64,000 bases of DNA from Acanthopleuribacter pedis (GTDB lineage Bacteria > Acidobacteriota > Holophagae > Acanthopleuribacterales > Acanthopleuribacteraceae), in contig NZ_JAFREP010000018.1 of NCBI RefSeq assembly GCF_017377855.1, positions 1 to 64,000 of the forward strand, written 5' to 3'. This document shows, piece by piece, positions 46,090 to 54,252 of this stretch (the stretch's first letter is position 1; every line of letters begins with the position of its first letter). Below the pieces are notes generated by a model. The model was given only the letters and a program-made list of their open reading frames with translations. It searched no databases and had not been told where the DNA came from. Position numbers and translations under genes: made by a program.

Positions 46090-48192
46090 ATGCGTCCCAA
46101 CCTCGCGGTCCAAGTCGGCCTGATCCTCGCTATTGCTCTGCTCGGCGGCATCGCCAACAACCTCCTGCGCCCCAAAACCACGATTGAATGGGTTCGCGCC
46201 TGGCCCGACTACGCGGGGATTGCGCCCGGCAAGGAAACCGCCCCCGCGCCAACCGCGGCGCCCGAGAAAGCCGCGGCAACCCCCATCCTTGACGCCGGCG
46301 ATCCCGGTGAAACCGCCGCCTTTGTCACCGAAAACACCGGCATCACCGACATTGACCTGACCCGTGCCTACCAAATTTTCCAACACGCCGCCGACTTCAC
46401 CCTGTGGATTGACGCCCGTGACCAGGAACTTTTTAACAAAGGCCACATCGTCGGCGCCGAACAGCTCCATCTCTACGAAAAACACCAATACCTCGACGCC
46501 GTACTCGCCAAGATCGAGGAAAAACAGCCCGCCGCGCTGGTGGTTTACTGCAAGGGCAAGGAATGCACCGATTCTCACCACCTCGCCCAAGATCTTCAGG
46601 GAATGGGCTTTAACAACATCCTGGTCTACAAAGACGGCTTTGACGATTGGTACAAAGCCGGTTTGCCGATTGAAGGAGAAATGGCCGGCGCCGCACCCGA
46701 ACCTCAGACACCCACCACGACCACGCCCTCCGGCGCACGCGCGGACAGCGCGGATCCCGGTCAAATCGCCGAACTGGTCACCACCAACAACGGCATCACC
46801 GACATCAGCTTACAGCAGGCGCGCGACATCCATGCCCACGCCGCCGATTTCACCCTATGGATCGACGCCCGCGATCAGACCCTGTACGACAAAGGCCACA
46901 TCAGCGGCGCCCACCTGCTTCACCTCTACGAAAAACACCAATACCTCGACACCGTACTCGCCGAAATCGAAGCCAAGCAACCCGCCGCCCTGATCGTGTA
47001 TTGCAAGGGCAAGGAATGCACCGATTCCCACCACCTCGCCCAAGACCTTCAGGGCATGGGTTTTAACAACATCTTTGTCTTTAAAGACGGTTTCGACGAT
47101 TGGTACAAGGCAGGTTTGCCGATTGAGGGCGAACTCGCCGCCGGCACCGTCGGCGCTGCAGCGACCACAACGTCGACCCCGGCCGCCGACGACGCCGACC
47201 CCGGTCAGGTCGCCGCGTTGGTCACCACCAACAGCGGCATCACCGACATCAGCTTAAAACAGGCGCGCGACATCCACACCCACGCCGCCGATTTCACCCT
47301 GTGGATCGACGCCCGCGACCAGGGCCTCTACGATAAAGGCCACATTAGCGGCGCCCACCTGCTCCACCTCTACGAAAAAAGCCAATACCTCGAACCCGTG
47401 CTCGCCGAGATCGAAGCCAAGCAACCCGCCGCCCTGATCGTGTATTGCAAGGGCAAGGAATGCACTGATTCCCACCATCTCGCCCAAGACCTCCAGGGCA
47501 TGGGCTTCAACAACATTTTTGTTTTTAAAGACGGGTTCGACGATTGGTACAAAGCCGGTTATCCCATTGAAGGCGAACTTGCCTCGGCCGCACCGGCAAC
47601 CGCCGCCGCGGGCACGGGCGTCGCCCAGGTCGAAAGGCCGCCGTTGGAAGAAGTAAAACCGCCCGGCATGTACCTGGAACACGTCATCCGCGACATGCTC
47701 CCCTTTGTGGTGGGCATCCTGCTGCTGGTGTTCTGGCGTCGCTTAATCGACCAAAAACCCGCCGTCTGGTTTGCCTGCTGGTTCGTCGGTGCCTTTTTCA
47801 TCTGGGCCGCCTTACCGAAAATCGGCAACCCCTTCCTGTTCGCCAAGGACATTTGGAACTACGACATCGCGCCCTCGGCCCTCATCAACATTTCAGCGCT
47901 GTGGTTGCCCATGCTCGAGCTCCTCGCCGCGCTGGCGGTGATGACCGGCGTCCTGCGCCGAGGCGGCGGTTTGATCATCAGCGGCCTGCTGGTCATTTTC
48001 ATCGTGGCCGTCAGCTTTAACGTCCTGCGCGGCCACGAATTCAACTGCGGCTGCACCAGCACCGCCACCCTGATCACCGACACCTACCTCGCCGGCTGGA
48101 ACGACAAATACATGCTCATCCTGCGCGACGTCGGCCTGATGGTGATGTCGGCCATGGCCGTCTTCCACCGCCCCGGCAAAACCACCGATTAA
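46090..48192 (+). CDS. triple-rhodanese / MauE-DoxX-like membrane fusion protein
   Basis: 700 aa from ATG 46090 (AGGAG 9 nt upstream). An N-terminal anchor (LAVQVGLILAIALLGGIANN) is followed by three tandem rhodanese domains at about 80-195, 230-345 and 378-492. Each has a WIDARD start, the persulfide-forming loop VYCKGKECTDSHHLAQDL (Cys154, 305, 453) and a DGFDDWYKAG end. Ala/Pro/Thr linkers join them. Residues 527-695 form a four-helix MauE/DoxX-like domain with the motif EFNCGCTS. Sulfur or disulfide relay across the membrane is plausible. Its last 300 bp are duplicated at 51419-51704. Confidence 0.9.
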   Translation: MRPNLAVQVGLILAIALLGGIANNLLRPKTTIEWVRAWPDYAGIAPGKETAPAPTAAPEKAAATPILDAGDPGETAAFVTENTGITDIDLTRAYQIFQHAADFTLWIDARDQELFNKGHIVGAEQLHLYEKHQYLDAVLAKIEEKQPAALVVYCKGKECTDSHHLAQDLQGMGFNNILVYKDGFDDWYKAGLPIEGEMAGAAPEPQTPTTTTPSGARADSADPGQIAELVTTNNGITDISLQQARDIHAHAADFTLWIDARDQTLYDKGHISGAHLLHLYEKHQYLDTVLAEIEAKQPAALIVYCKGKECTDSHHLAQDLQGMGFNNIFVFKDGFDDWYKAGLPIEGELAAGTVGAAATTTSTPAADDADPGQVAALVTTNSGITDISLKQARDIHTHAADFTLWIDARDQGLYDKGHISGAHLLHLYEKSQYLEPVLAEIEAKQPAALIVYCKGKECTDSHHLAQDLQGMGFNNIFVFKDGFDDWYKAGYPIEGELASAAPATAAAGTGVAQVERPPLEEVKPPGMYLEHVIRDMLPFVVGILLLVFWRRLIDQKPAVWFACWFVGAFFIWAALPKIGNPFLFAKDIWNYDIAPSALINISALWLPMLELLAALAVMTGVLRRGGGLIISGLLVIFIVAVSFNVLRGHEFNCGCTSTATLITDTYLAGWNDKYMLILRDVGLMVMSAMAVFHRPGKTTD
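46327..47572 (+). repeat. three tandem in-frame repeats encoding the rhodanese domains
   Basis: Units are offset by 453 bp and then 444 bp (catalytic Cys codon to Cys codon). Long stretches are almost identical at the nucleotide level, notably from the YCKGKEC segment to the DWYKAG segment and especially between units 2 and 3. The linkers differ. This indicates recent duplication or ongoing gene conversion. Confidence 0.85.
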
Positions 48193-48262
48193 GGAACATT
48201 AAAGAAGAGGTGACCTTCTCCCCTCAGATCATGATGCTGACTTGAAAAAAATTTTGAATGGC

Positions 48263-51226
48263 TCAAAGGTTATCAAGCTTAATCCCCATGATGCCCTTCG
48301 TGTTTGTTCGGTTGAAAATCGCGTTCCCCAAATCTGCGCGTCCCAAATCACAACCTTCTAAATTGGCGTCTGTGAAATTTACTTTTTTTAGGTTCGATTT
48401 ACTAAAATCAGAACCTGATAAATCTGCGCCTGAGAAGTTAACTCCCTCAAGATTCGCTCCCTTGAAATTCACATTACTAGCTTCACAGCACGAAAAGTCA
48501 GACCCATTTAGATTTATACCGGAGAAATCAGCTTCATGAAGTATTGCATCACGAAAGTCTGCATCTTCAAGAATACAATCTAGAAACTTAGACTCACATA
48601 GATCCGCAGATAAGAAGCTTGAATTCGATAGATCCGTTCTTGTTACTTCAATATTTACAAGATCGGCGCAGCTCAGATCTGATTTTGATGCGTTACAGTC
48701 CCGTAACTCAGCACTCGATAATATCGACAAATAAAACTGAGAGCCGATCAAATTTGAGCCAAAAATCTTTACCTTCTTAAAATTTGAAAAATCTAAAGTT
48801 GATCCAACAAAGGAACAATACCGAAAGCAAGATCCCTCGAAATCTGTTAGACTCAAATCGCAAACAGTAAAGCTAACTCCAGTAAACACACATTCAACGA
48901 GATGCCCTTCTACCATCGAGTTACCATTAAACAGGCATTTTAGCATCTGCCCTCTGGCTAGTTGGACACCATTCATCGAGGAGTCAATAAACTCAGAAAA
49001 CTCTAGTTTGCTTTCTGAGAACTCAACACCAGAAAGGTTACAGCTTATAAACTTGGAATATGCCATATCTATCCCCTTAGCTAATGAGTTTTGTAAGCTA
49101 ATATTGGACAAGGTATACTCAAAGAACCTAGACCCATTTATATTCACACCGTTTAAATCATCATCATCCAAGTCTCTAGATTCTAACCCTTCCTCCAATA
49201 TCCCTTTGGCAACCAAGTACTTATTCGGAATCTTTGTAGAGTCACTAACAATCACACCGTACAACATTGATTGGAACAAATCCGAACCGGTGAGGTCTGT
49301 TCCCGACAGGTCAGCCCTAGATAAATCTAAACCTCTCAGTTTAACCTTCTGCAGGAAGAGATTACTCAAATCTACCTCGAATAAATTTTCAGATATCTCT
49401 TCATTATTCAACATCCTCCAGGCCAAAAAATATTTATTTTCCAATAAAGTTTTTTCATTAATTTTTACTCCCGTAAGATCCACTTGATCTAAATTTGCTC
49501 GTGTCAAGTTAGCACCACATAAATTGGAGGACCGAAGATTTGCATCTTGAAGGTTTGCTTCAACAAGATTAGTTAAAGATAGATCAGCCTCTAGCAAATT
49601 AGCCTCAATTAGTGTTGCCTTTGTTAAGTTAGAGTTCTTAAAGTTGGCCTTCGGCAGATGAGACCAGCCGAGGTTAGCATAGCTCAAATCCACGCCTTCT
49701 AAGTTTCTTCCTGAAACCGAGTGACTATTAATGTCGTGGACAAGAGTCCATTTTGGATCCAAATTTTTTATCTTCCCTACTGGTAAGCCTCTCATATATG
49801 CACCATCAAGAATAGCACCTTTAAGATCAGACTCTTCCAATTCAACTCTATCCAGCATCGCATAAGAAAGGTCTGTACCCCTTAGATTGCAACCAATCAT
49901 TGACGCACAAGTTAAGTCAGCCTCCGCCAGATTGCATTCTCTAAAGTCGTGACCATCTAACTTTACACGCTTCAATGATAGCCCCTTGAAGCATTGGATT
50001 TCTGCGCCCAGCAGGAACCTAACCATTAAATCACTAGGTTCTTCCCACGCCACATTTATACCCAAAACAACTCCATGCACAGTTAGAAATTCTTGAAAAC
50101 TTCGATGTGCAAATCGGAACAAACCAAAAGAATCTCTATTTAGAAGTGAGCGTCCTCCAATACTTACCCTATTAACTTGTTCGGCCAAATCGCAATCAAT
50201 CAAGATAGAGTCTAAGCTTTCCTGAGAGACGGCCAGACGCTTATTTTCCTGAAACCAATGAGCAAGATGTACACAGGCGAGTAGAAGTTTTTCAGAATCA
50301 ATACCATTTCGTTTCTCACAACTTTCCCGCTGCAGCCACCCAGTGACTACAGCCATGTAAATTTTATACAAGTTACCACCCACATCATGTTTAATAATAT
50401 CATCAATGTAGGTCAGCAATAGAGGTCGCGATCTTAGATCTGGGATTTTCATCAAAGCTCGCGCAGCGCTAACAAGTTTGTAATTTTGCGAAAACAAAAG
50501 TTTTTCAGGCAAACTACGCGGAAATCTCTTCTTAATATATTCTTCTGCTTGATCATCACTAAAAGGTGATATGTAAAGAACACCACAAGAATGGCTACCA
50601 AGACTAATCTGATCCTGTCGAGGAAAAACCTCTGTTTTACCCAAAGGTAAAAATTGGTTTCGACATGTAATAACAACGCGATAACAGCCTTTAGTTGCAT
50701 TTAACAGATCCACTATTCTACCTTCTATATCATCAAACGATGACACATCTTCATCTAAGGCATCAAGCAAAAGAACCGTTCGCGCCCTACCTTTAAGTTT
50801 TTTAATCCGATCAATTGAATCCTTACTTATTTTCAAAGGAACACATTTATAATTCTTAGGCCATAGTGAATTTATCTCGGCGATTTTCATCATAGCCAAT
50901 AAAGATGTTTTTCCCATTCCTGCATCAGCTAACAAAAACAGAACCCTTGCTCCATGCCTATCTTTTTTCACACGAATAAATTCCTCAAGAGCACAATAAG
51001 CACTCTCCTTAAAGCCTTTTTTGTATTCATTATCTGGATCAGCAGGGTTTATCAGTTGTAGATCGGGTTCTACAAAAAACGGAACTATGTCATGGGGACT
51101 CATAAGTAACTCTTCACTGATAGAATCAAAGCCTCGCTCTTTACTTTCCACTTTCTTTGCGTAAATTTTCACCAACTTATCTACCCATTTTACTGGCCAT
51201 TTAAAAACCGACGGCCCAACATCCAT
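48263..51226 (-). CDS. NACHT NTPase with pentapeptide-repeat C-terminus
   Basis: 987 aa from ATG 51226 (AGGAGGT 5 nt upstream). Residues about 1-90 are helical. The NACHT/STAND NTPase follows: Walker A LADAGMGKTSLL (about 99-110), Walker B VLLLDALDED (about 152-161), and the C-terminal helix FRFAHRSFQEFL (about 371-382) typical of NACHT proteins. From about 415 to 980 runs a pentapeptide-repeat solenoid (A-D/N-L-x-x; e.g. NLVEANLQDANLRSSNLCGA), interrupted near 470, 590 and 660. Bacterial NACHT proteins are anti-phage defence NTPases. It is AT-rich with codon use unlike its neighbours, and it is flanked by a duplicated host-gene tail, so probably acquired. Confidence 0.92.
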   Translation of the reverse strand: MDVGPSVFKWPVKWVDKLVKIYAKKVESKERGFDSISEELLMSPHDIVPFFVEPDLQLINPADPDNEYKKGFKESAYCALEEFIRVKKDRHGARVLFLLADAGMGKTSLLAMMKIAEINSLWPKNYKCVPLKISKDSIDRIKKLKGRARTVLLLDALDEDVSSFDDIEGRIVDLLNATKGCYRVVITCRNQFLPLGKTEVFPRQDQISLGSHSCGVLYISPFSDDQAEEYIKKRFPRSLPEKLLFSQNYKLVSAARALMKIPDLRSRPLLLTYIDDIIKHDVGGNLYKIYMAVVTGWLQRESCEKRNGIDSEKLLLACVHLAHWFQENKRLAVSQESLDSILIDCDLAEQVNRVSIGGRSLLNRDSFGLFRFAHRSFQEFLTVHGVVLGINVAWEEPSDLMVRFLLGAEIQCFKGLSLKRVKLDGHDFRECNLAEADLTCASMIGCNLRGTDLSYAMLDRVELEESDLKGAILDGAYMRGLPVGKIKNLDPKWTLVHDINSHSVSGRNLEGVDLSYANLGWSHLPKANFKNSNLTKATLIEANLLEADLSLTNLVEANLQDANLRSSNLCGANLTRANLDQVDLTGVKINEKTLLENKYFLAWRMLNNEEISENLFEVDLSNLFLQKVKLRGLDLSRADLSGTDLTGSDLFQSMLYGVIVSDSTKIPNKYLVAKGILEEGLESRDLDDDDLNGVNINGSRFFEYTLSNISLQNSLAKGIDMAYSKFISCNLSGVEFSESKLEFSEFIDSSMNGVQLARGQMLKCLFNGNSMVEGHLVECVFTGVSFTVCDLSLTDFEGSCFRYCSFVGSTLDFSNFKKVKIFGSNLIGSQFYLSILSSAELRDCNASKSDLSCADLVNIEVTRTDLSNSSFLSADLCESKFLDCILEDADFRDAILHEADFSGINLNGSDFSCCEASNVNFKGANLEGVNFSGADLSGSDFSKSNLKKVNFTDANLEGCDLGRADLGNAIFNRTNTKGIMGIKLDNL

Positions 51227-51418
51227 CAATTACCTCCTACTTAAATGTTGCCGAACACCCAAATCAAGACCCACACTGTTACGAAGCTTTCTAAAATCAT
51301 TTGCGCTAAACAGTGCTCAACCGGACCAAATAAAAATAGGCAACACCAAAAACCACCACACAAGTCACTCTAACAACCTAAAAAACATACACTTACCACA
51401 AAAGGCCTTATTCGACAC

Positions 51419-51704
51419 TTCAGCGCTGTGGTTGCCCATGCTCGAGCTCCTGGCCGCGCTGGCGGTGATGACCGGCGTCTTGCGCCGAGGCGGCGATTTG
51501 ATCATCAGCGGCCTGCTGGTCATTTTCATCGTGGCCGTCAGCTTTAACGTCCTGCGCGGCCACGAATTCAACTGCGGCTGCACCAGCACCGACACCTACC
51601 TCGCCGGCTGGAACGACAAATACATGCTCATTCTGCGCGACATCGGTCTGATGGTGATGTCGGCCATGGCCGTCTTCCACCGCCCCGGCAAAACCACCGA
51701 TTAG
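51419..51704 (+). pseudogene. displaced duplicate of the 3' end of the rhodanese/MauE gene
   Basis: This matches 47892-48192 almost base for base, with a handful of substitutions and one 15-bp in-frame deletion (the codons for ATLIT are lost). It encodes the last roughly 100 residues of the membrane domain, including EFNCGCTS, and reaches the equivalent stop codon. The homology starts abruptly at TTCAGCGCTG and ends at the stop. It has no SD or promoter of its own, so it is a remnant rather than a gene. The native-looking terminator follows it, not the intact copy. Confidence 0.9.
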
Positions 51705-51734
51705 AACCGTTTTCGAGACAACCTTTCCTGAACC

Positions 51735-51768
51735 GGCCGGGGCGAATGCAGCAGCGTTCGCCCCGGCC
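51735..51768 (+). terminator. strong hairpin terminator behind the displaced gene tail
   Basis: GGCCGGGGCGAA (51735-51746) pairs perfectly with TTCGCCCCGGCC (51757-51768) around a 10-nt loop, followed by GATTTCATTT. It is 30 bp behind the stop codon of the displaced tail and is likely the ancestral terminator of the rhodanese gene. Confidence 0.75.
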
Positions 51769-51777
51769 GATTTCATT

Positions 51778-51843
51778 TAACCCGCATTTCTCACAAGGCT
51801 TTCTGCTTCTCGCGACGGTTCCTTGTGAGAATCGCGGGTTAAC
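51778..51843. repeat. dispersed palindromic repeat, compact copy 4
   Basis: TAACCCGCATTTCTCACAAGG pairs with CCTTGTGAGAATCGCGGGTTA, with a loop containing TTTCTGCTTCTCGCGACGGTT. Same family as 6401, 11385 and 45951. Confidence 0.85.
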
Positions 51844-51997
51844 CCAACCCAAAACAGCCGACTTTGAAACGAAACAGCCACCGGTTCGATTTCCCAAGTC
51901 ATTTCCTGAAGCCGTGTTCAATAAAAAGCCTTTTCAACAACCAAACGTGAAAACTCTGTGAGGAATCGAAACCGTTGAGGGCCAACACACCCGCCGC

Positions 51998-52219
51998 TTT
52001 TCCACAGGTTTTCCACAGGAGCGCCGGCATTGAAGCACAACCGAGGTTCATTTTCGCCGCTACCTTAGCGAAAATCACGTGTCAAGCAGAAAACCCTTGG
52101 GCGCCTAAGGAAAATTCTTGCACAAAAACGTGTGTAAAGTGGAGTCAAGCCGGTCCCCCCAACGCTTTCGGTCAAATTTTCTCAGTTTATCCACAAGGTT
52201 TTCCACAGGTTCTGTGGAA
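51998..52219. other. cluster of DnaA-box-like sites in a gene-free 640-bp region
   Basis: TTATCCACA (52187-52195) is a perfect DnaA box. TTTTCCACA at 51998, 52009 and 52199 fits the relaxed TTWTNCACA consensus. Two pairs lie 11-12 bp apart, and TGTGGAA follows on the opposite strand at 52213. The whole stretch 51844-52484 has no supported gene. Candidate replication origin or DnaA-controlled region. No dnaA, dnaN or gidA/mnm genes are near, so the origin reading is unproven. Confidence 0.45.
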
Positions 52220-52484
52220 CCTTCAACAAAAACCGAGGACCGCCGACAAGCACCTACCAGTGTCAACCTAAAACGATGGCTTTTTCAGGACCTACTGCCC
52301 AGAAGCAAAGTCCTAGACCGCCCATTCGTCGAAATACCGCGTGGATAGGCCCAAAACGGGCCACGCGCTTGGTTCTTGGGGTGCCGGTGGTAAGATGGCA
52401 CCACTTATTTTTCGTGAGACGTTTGCGCCGATCCGCCGCTCAAGATTGGGTTTCGCGCATTGCGTTTCCTTTTAGAGGGGATTT

Positions 52485-53252
52485 ATGTTTCAACCATGCG
52501 TCGTTTCTTCTTTGGTCGGGCCGTCAACGGTTCGCCGTGTTTTGCCCAAGCTCGTCGTGGGTTTGTTTCTTTTCATGGCCGGCCTGGGTTTCGCCACCGA
52601 ACCCCGCGCCGACAAATCGCATCGCGGTCCCTTTTGGGAAGGCCGGGTGCCCGCTTCTTTTGAAGAGATCGGCATCGAACAAAGCGGTGCCACCGGTGGC
52701 AAACTCACCTTTGAGGGCATCGAGGTGGCCTGGGTGTTCCACGCCAACCAACACCTTCAGTTCTACACCAGCCGCGGGAAAAAATCGCTGATCGCTACCG
52801 ATACCCAGCTTCATATCCATCCCGACCTCAGCAAGGTGGCCATGCGCGGTGACGTCACCGGGGACGGCAAACCCGAGCTGATTCTGATGGCCCATGTTCC
52901 GGCTCGCGAAGGCGATCCGTTCGGGCAAATTCGTTGCGCGGTCTTCCAATTCAGCGAACAGGGCGCCGTCGCCCAAGTCGTTTACCTGACCACCGCCGAC
53001 CATCGCTTGCCGATTTTTGCCGACCTCAACAAAAACGGCGACGTCGAATGGGTTCAGGCCATCGTTCAACCGGACGAGAAGGAACCCAGCCTGAAAATCG
53101 GCGCGCTGTGGTTTACTTCAACGCTGACCCAAGCCACGCCGCTGCAACTCTCCCAGGAACAGCAAAAGAAATACCCCAAGATTACCGGTGGCTTGCAGTA
53201 CGACACCGAATACGCGACCTTTAACCGCTTTGAGGTACCTGCCGGGCGATAA
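52485..53252 (+). CDS. secreted FG-GAP/VCBS-like protein
   Basis: 255 aa, AGAGGGG upstream of ATG 52485. A long signal region contains LPKLVVGLFLFMAGLGFATE; an internal start is possible. The mature protein has Asp-rich calcium-loop-like elements: MRGDVTGDGKPELILMAH and FADLNKNGDVEWVQAIV, as in FG-GAP/VCBS propeller blades, though only two are visible. Probably extracytoplasmic. Monocistronic, ending at a bidirectional terminator. No specific function recognised. Confidence 0.7.
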   Translation: MFQPCVVSSLVGPSTVRRVLPKLVVGLFLFMAGLGFATEPRADKSHRGPFWEGRVPASFEEIGIEQSGATGGKLTFEGIEVAWVFHANQHLQFYTSRGKKSLIATDTQLHIHPDLSKVAMRGDVTGDGKPELILMAHVPAREGDPFGQIRCAVFQFSEQGAVAQVVYLTTADHRLPIFADLNKNGDVEWVQAIVQPDEKEPSLKIGALWFTSTLTQATPLQLSQEQQKKYPKITGGLQYDTEYATFNRFEVPAGR

Positions 53253-53257
53253 CACAT

Positions 53258-53279
53258 CGAAGCGGCCCAGGCCGCTTCG
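53258..53279. terminator. bidirectional hairpin between convergent genes
   Basis: CGAAGCGGCC (53258-53267) pairs perfectly with GGCCGCTTCG (53270-53279) with a minimal loop. TTTAAA follows on the plus strand. It separates the stops at 53252 and 53281. Confidence 0.8.
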
Positions 53280-53280
53280 T

Positions 53281-53724
53281 TTAAATCAAACCGGGCGGTA
53301 ATTGGTTGCGCAAGGCTTCCATTTCACCGTCCGTCGGTTTCCAGTGGAGTCTGGCCAGGCAGCGTTGGGCGATGCGGTTGCTGACGTAAACCACGTTGTT
53401 CCCGCCGCTGACCTGGGCTTGGATCCCTTCGTAACTCATCATCGCCAGGCGGTTGAGGAAATCGCGATCATGAAAACCCTCTTCGTCGAAACGCAGGGTG
53501 AAAAATTCCATGTGGGAAACTGAAATCGGGCGTCGGTCAAGGAAGAGTAGAAAGAGGTGGGCATAGCGAATGGTGTTGTCCGCGTAACAGGGACAGGATT
53601 CTTTACCGTCGTAAATTCGTTCAAAACGTTTGTTGGGGATCCGTTGAATGCCTTGCGACTCGTCGAAAAAGAAAACCCGTCTGCCAAAACCCACGACACG
53701 CCTCCCGGACCAAGAACTGAACAC
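53281..53724 (-). CDS. hypothetical protein, N-terminus uncertain
   Basis: 147 aa if started at GTG 53724, for which no SD is seen. The frame stays protein-like for another 13 codons upstream (VGEGDADTPFVFSSW) but meets a stop before any ATG, GTG or TTG. Either the true start is atypical or the gene has lost its 5' end; an ATG with an SD-like GAAGG upstream exists in another frame at 53753, which would need a frameshift. Content: strand-rich GRRVVGFGRRVFFFDESQ, a CPCYADNTIRYAHLFLLFLD segment with a CxC pair, a helical end. Not recognised. Confidence 0.45.
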   Translation of the reverse strand: MFSSWSGRRVVGFGRRVFFFDESQGIQRIPNKRFERIYDGKESCPCYADNTIRYAHLFLLFLDRRPISVSHMEFFTLRFDEEGFHDRDFLNRLAMMSYEGIQAQVSGGNNVVYVSNRIAQRCLARLHWKPTDGEMEALRNQLPPGLI

Positions 53725-53934
53725 AAAAGGCGTGTCGGCATCGCCTTCGCCAACCTGTAATTTTTAAAGCACTCGACAGAAATGCGGCCACAACAAGTTT
53801 CACACCCTGGTCACAAATTATAGAAGATTCAACTTTAACACAATCCAAACCCAGTGCTTTGCGTCGCAAAAAATCCAGCCTACGAAGCCGCGGCCACCAA
53901 GCGATCTACGCGAGGAAACAGACCTGAGTGCTCA

Positions 53935-53975
53935 CAAAAAAAGAGCCGTTTTCACCGCGCAAGCGGGAAAACGGC
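53935..53975 (-). terminator. intrinsic terminator, minus strand
   Basis: On the minus strand GCCGTTTTCCCGC and GCGGTGAAAACGGC form a stem with a TTGC loop, followed by TCTTTTTTT (53942-53935). It ends the azoreductase/small-basic-protein transcript. Confidence 0.85.
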
Positions 53976-54053
53976 GAAACCCGGAAGGAACAGGTGCCGG
54001 GCAGGGTGGATGAAAAGAGGGCGCTCGCCGCGATGCATCAGCGGCAACGCGGG

Positions 54054-54197
54054 TTAAGAATCGGTTGGTTTGTCTTCGGCCGCGCGCTGCTCCGGTTGCC
54101 TCGGCGGTTTGGGTTTCCGGCGCAGAAACCAATTATCACGGCGGCGAAGGGTTAAACGCTGTCGGCGACGAATGTGGGACGGGGGCGAAACACGCAT
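54054..54197 (-). CDS. small basic protein (47 aa)
   Basis: Starts at ATG 54197 with a near-ideal AAGGAGG 7 nt upstream and ends at TAA 54054. Strongly basic: RRRQRLTLRRRDNWFLRRKP, with a Pro/Gln/Glu tail. It lies 55 bp behind the azoreductase gene on the same strand and before an intrinsic terminator, so is probably the last gene of that transcript. Possible nucleic-acid binder; no family recognised. Confidence 0.5.
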   Translation of the reverse strand: MRVSPPSHIRRRQRLTLRRRDNWFLRRKPKPPRQPEQRAAEDKPTDS

Positions 54198-54252
54198 GCG
54201 ACGGCCTCCTTGGTTTAGCCGGTAATACGAGCGTGGGTTAGACGAACGTAGA

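Noticed and set aside
46327-47572. Regular repeats that could suggest a CRISPR array
   Set aside because: The repeats are about 450 bp, in frame and encode rhodanese domains.
51432-51704. A separate 90-aa membrane protein gene
   Set aside because: It is the duplicated tail of the rhodanese/MauE gene with no SD of its own.
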